This document shows positions 38,442-40,317 of a stretch of DNA of 40,317 nucleotides, piece after piece. The stretch is taken from the NCBI GenBank assembly GCA_036003705.1, contig DASYSE010000118.1, positions 1-40,317 of the forward strand, given 5' to 3'. The notes below the pieces were generated by a model. The model searched no databases, had not been told where the DNA came from, and worked only from the letters and a program-made list of their open reading frames with translations. How positions within the stretch are numbered: position 1 is the first letter of the stretch; the number at the start of each line of letters is the position of its first letter. The DNA comes from CALGFH01 sp036003705. GTDB lineage: Bacteria; Actinomycetota; CALGFH01. The position numbers and the translations under genes were made by a program.

Positions 38442-39917
38442 CTACGGCCGGGGCTTGGTTGTGCCACCGGTGGCGGGGGGCTGGATGGCGCCGCGATCGG
38501 CCGGGTCCTGCTTGGCGCCGTTGCCGCCGCCGGCGAGCAGGTTGCGGGCCAGCTGCAGGCCGGCGACGCCCTGGCTGAGGGCCGCGGCCAGCGCCTCCGA
38601 CAGCCCCTGGGCGCCGTTGAGGACGATCATCTGGTCGACCGAGGCGAACGGCTTGGCCGCCGCCTCCACGATCGCCGGCCACTTCTCGGCCAGCTGCTGG
38701 CCGATGACGGCGTCCTGGTTCTCGGCCAGGGCGTCGGCCCTGGCCTTGATCGTCTCGGCCTCGGCCATCCCCTTGGCCTGCACCGCCTCGCCCTCGGCCC
38801 GGCCCTTGGCCGCGGTCGCGGCCGCCTCGGCCTCGCCGATGAGCCGGGTCGACTCGGAGCGGGCGATGGCGTCGACCCGCACCCGCTCGGCCTCGGCGAC
38901 CGCCTCCAGCCGGACCCGCTCGGCGCTCGCCTGGGCGTGCAGCTCGACCTCCTGGCGCTCGGCCTCGGCACTGGCGATGCGGGCGTCGCGGGCCGCCTTG
39001 GCCAGGGTGACTTCCTCGTAGGCCTTGGCGTCGGCCGGCTTGCGGATGCTGGCCTGCAGGCGCTGCTCCTCGCGCTGGGCCTCCAGCTCGGCGACCTTGG
39101 TCTCCTGGACGACCACGTGCTGGCGGGCGGAGGCGTCGGCCAGCGGCCCGGCCTGCCGGGCCTGGGCGGACGCCTGGTCGACCTCGGCCTGGAAGCCGGC
39201 CTGCTTGATCATGCTCTCGCGCCGGGCCTCGGCCTTGAGGGCGTCGGCCTGCTGCTCGGCCGTGGTCGCCTCCCGGTCGGCGTGGGCCTGGGCGATGCGC
39301 GCCTCCCGCGACACCGCCGCCGCGTGGGGCAGAGCCAGGTTCTTGATGTAGCCGGTCGGGTCGTGGATCTCCTGGACCTGGAGCGAGTCGACGATCAGGC
39401 CGAGCTTCTCCATCTCCGACCCGGACGACTGGCGGGTCAGGGCGGTGAGCTTCTCGCGGTCGCGGATCATCTCCTCGACTGTCATGTTGCCGACGATGGC
39501 CCGCAGGTGGCCGGCGAACACGTTGTGCACCTTGGCGTCCATCTGCTGCTGCTGGTCGAGGAAGCGGCGGGCGGCGTTGGCGATCGAGACGTAGTCGTCG
39601 CCGACCTTGAAGATGACCACGCCCTGGATGCCGAGGGGGATGCCCTGGTGGGTGACGCACTCGATGGACAGGGGGGCCTCGCGCAGGTCGAGCGACAGCC
39701 GCCGGACCGTCTGGATGCCCGGCAGCACCAGGGTGCCCTTGCCGGTGACGATGCGGAAGCCCATGCTCTCGCCGGCCCCCTCGGGCGAGGAGTGCTCGCG
39801 CAGGCCGGAGATGACCAGGGCCTCGTTGGGCTCGGCGACCCGCCACATGAGCTTGAAGATCGCGAACAGGACGGCCAGGCCGACGACCACGATGCCGGCC
39901 AGGATCTGGGGATCCAT
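38442..39917 (-). CDS. flotillin-like SPFH/band 7 protein
   Basis: 491 residues. One N-terminal membrane helix (about 5-25, LAGIVVVGLAVLFAIFKLMW) leads to the SPFH domain (about 30-190, with EPNEALVISG and VTHQGIPLGIQGVVIFKVGDD). A long coiled-coil region follows, rich in Ala, Glu and Arg (EARIAQAHADREATTAEQQAD and later repeats, about 205-410). The C-terminal AAAKPFASVDQMIVLNGAQG block is typical of flotillins. Flotillins form large ring-like assemblies in membrane microdomains and act as scaffolds. ATG 39917 has an AAAGGCGAAG stretch upstream. The small NfeD-like gene precedes it by 22 bp, a usual flotillin partner. Confidence 0.93.
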   Translation of the reverse strand: MDPQILAGIVVVGLAVLFAIFKLMWRVAEPNEALVISGLREHSSPEGAGESMGFRIVTGKGTLVLPGIQTVRRLSLDLREAPLSIECVTHQGIPLGIQGVVIFKVGDDYVSIANAARRFLDQQQQMDAKVHNVFAGHLRAIVGNMTVEEMIRDREKLTALTRQSSGSEMEKLGLIVDSLQVQEIHDPTGYIKNLALPHAAAVSREARIAQAHADREATTAEQQADALKAEARRESMIKQAGFQAEVDQASAQARQAGPLADASARQHVVVQETKVAELEAQREEQRLQASIRKPADAKAYEEVTLAKAARDARIASAEAERQEVELHAQASAERVRLEAVAEAERVRVDAIARSESTRLIGEAEAAATAAKGRAEGEAVQAKGMAEAETIKARADALAENQDAVIGQQLAEKWPAIVEAAAKPFASVDQMIVLNGAQGLSEALAAALSQGVAGLQLARNLLAGGGNGAKQDPADRGAIQPPATGGTTKPRP

Positions 39918-39939
39918 TGCTTCGCCTTTCGACGCAGCC

Positions 39940-40191
39940 CTACAGGGGGCTGACCACGACGGTCCGTGGCGGGAAGTACTCGATCACGACGACGCGGGTG
40001 CCGGTCGAGATGGTGTCCTTGGTGTCGGCGGCGTAGGCGTTGAAGGCCTCCGAGCCGCCCCGGATGGGGATCATGACCTCGCCCACCCGCTCGGGCCCGA
40101 TGGTGCCGGTCACGCGGCCGACCTTCCCGATCACCTGCTGGTCGGCCAACCGGATCCCCGTTTCCCTGTGTCTCGGGCCGCTTCCCGTCAC
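39940..40191 (-). CDS. short NfeD-like (OB-fold) protein, flotillin partner
   Basis: At most 83 residues. VIGKVGRVTGTIGPERVGEVMIPIRGGSEAFNAYA, then ISTGTRVVVIEYFPPRTVVVSPL (parts: GKVGRVTGTIGP, GTRVVVIEYFPPRTVVVSP), is the five-stranded OB domain at the end of NfeD proteins. The membrane helices and protease domain of longer NfeD forms are missing, as in short versions next to flotillin genes. The longest start is GTG 40191, but the first 14 residues look non-native. TTG 40149, with AGGGAAACGGGGAT upstream, or GTG 40134 may be the real start. Cotranscription with flotillin is likely. Confidence 0.75.
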   Translation of the reverse strand: MTGSGPRHRETGIRLADQQVIGKVGRVTGTIGPERVGEVMIPIRGGSEAFNAYAADTKDTISTGTRVVVIEYFPPRTVVVSPL

Positions 40192-40278
40192 CGGTATCTT
40201 GCCGCATCTTGGCCTCCCGGTGTGAAGGGTCGCGACCCGGCCCGGCGGCGTTGACGGCCGGCGGCCCGGAGGGCTTGG

Positions 40279-40317
40279 ATGGCGGCCGTGGACACCTGGG
40301 ACCCGGAGCAGTACGAG
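40279..40317 (+). CDS. start of a SAM-dependent methyltransferase-like gene (cut by the window edge)
   Basis: ATG 40279 has GGAGGG at 40268-40273. Thirteen codons are visible, MAAVDTWDPEQYE. The W-D-P-x-Q-Y-E opening is typical of trans-aconitate methyltransferase-type and related class I methyltransferases. It is divergent from the NfeD-like/flotillin operon. Too little sequence is available for more. Confidence 0.45.
   Translation, partial: MAAVDTWDPEQYE

Noticed and set aside
33587..38467. Very long open frame (over 1600 codons) on the minus strand across dnaE2
   Set aside because: It is antisense to dnaE2 and in the mirror frame of G/C-rich third positions, and its translation is low complexity. 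Only the epimerase at its upstream end, in another frame, is real.

Overview
The window is uniformly very GC-rich (by eye above 70%), with the strong third-position G/C bias and GTG/TTG starts of an actinobacterium. Family content agrees: a WXG100 protein, an ImuA'/ImuB/DnaE2 mutasome under actinobacterial LexA boxes, an F420-type LLM oxidoreductase, HisN, and the O-methyltransferase/HtrA/TatB/Mrp neighbourhood known from mycobacteria. I do not assign a lower taxon. No rRNA, tRNA, CRISPR array, phage or complete transposase gene was seen. No gene-free stretch exceeds 300 bases.

Layout. 1-2.5 kb: the end of an ABM-like protein, a DUF1326 protein, and two coupled proteins sharing a C-terminal domain. 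2.5-4.7 kb: a promoter and TPP riboswitch ahead of a CytX-type (thiamine precursor) transporter coupled to a DUF2461 protein. 4.7-7.6 kb: a cupin with a duplicated 3' end, leucyl aminopeptidase, and a 2H phosphoesterase-like protein. 7.8-10.9 kb: a ribbon-helix-helix-like protein diverging from a coupled carboxylate-amine ligase/M20 amidohydrolase pair. 10.9-14.6 kb: an XRE-cupin regulator diverging from a tiny membrane protein and an EamA transporter, then HisN, a gutted SDR gene and a membrane protein. 14.7-20 kb: beta-propeller and O-methyltransferase genes (minus), HtrA and TatB (plus), Mrp (minus). This resembles the mycobacterial sigE block without sigE and rseA. 20-30.5 kb: FAD oxidoreductase, a second HtrA-like protease facing an HxlR regulator, a PilB ATPase fused to a receiver domain, an LLM oxidoreductase, a metallophosphoesterase, small proteins, a PPOX-like protein and a GNAT. 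30.6-37.2 kb: SOS mutasome imuA'-imuB-(WXG100)-dnaE2 with two LexA boxes. 37.2-40.3 kb: an epimerase with an internal minisatellite, flotillin plus an NfeD-like protein, and the start of a methyltransferase gene.

Three patterns cut across the genes. First, a 127-128 bp element with about 24 bp terminal inverted repeats and CTAG ends lies between convergent genes; at 28.5 kb both neighbours take their TAG stop codons from its two ends. Second, a 60-70 bp hairpin repeat abuts the stop codon of three unrelated genes, always in the same orientation relative to the gene. Third, at least eight genes have a -10-like hexamer ending 6-7 nt before ATG with no Shine-Dalgarno sequence, which suggests leaderless mRNAs; both SOS promoters share this design.
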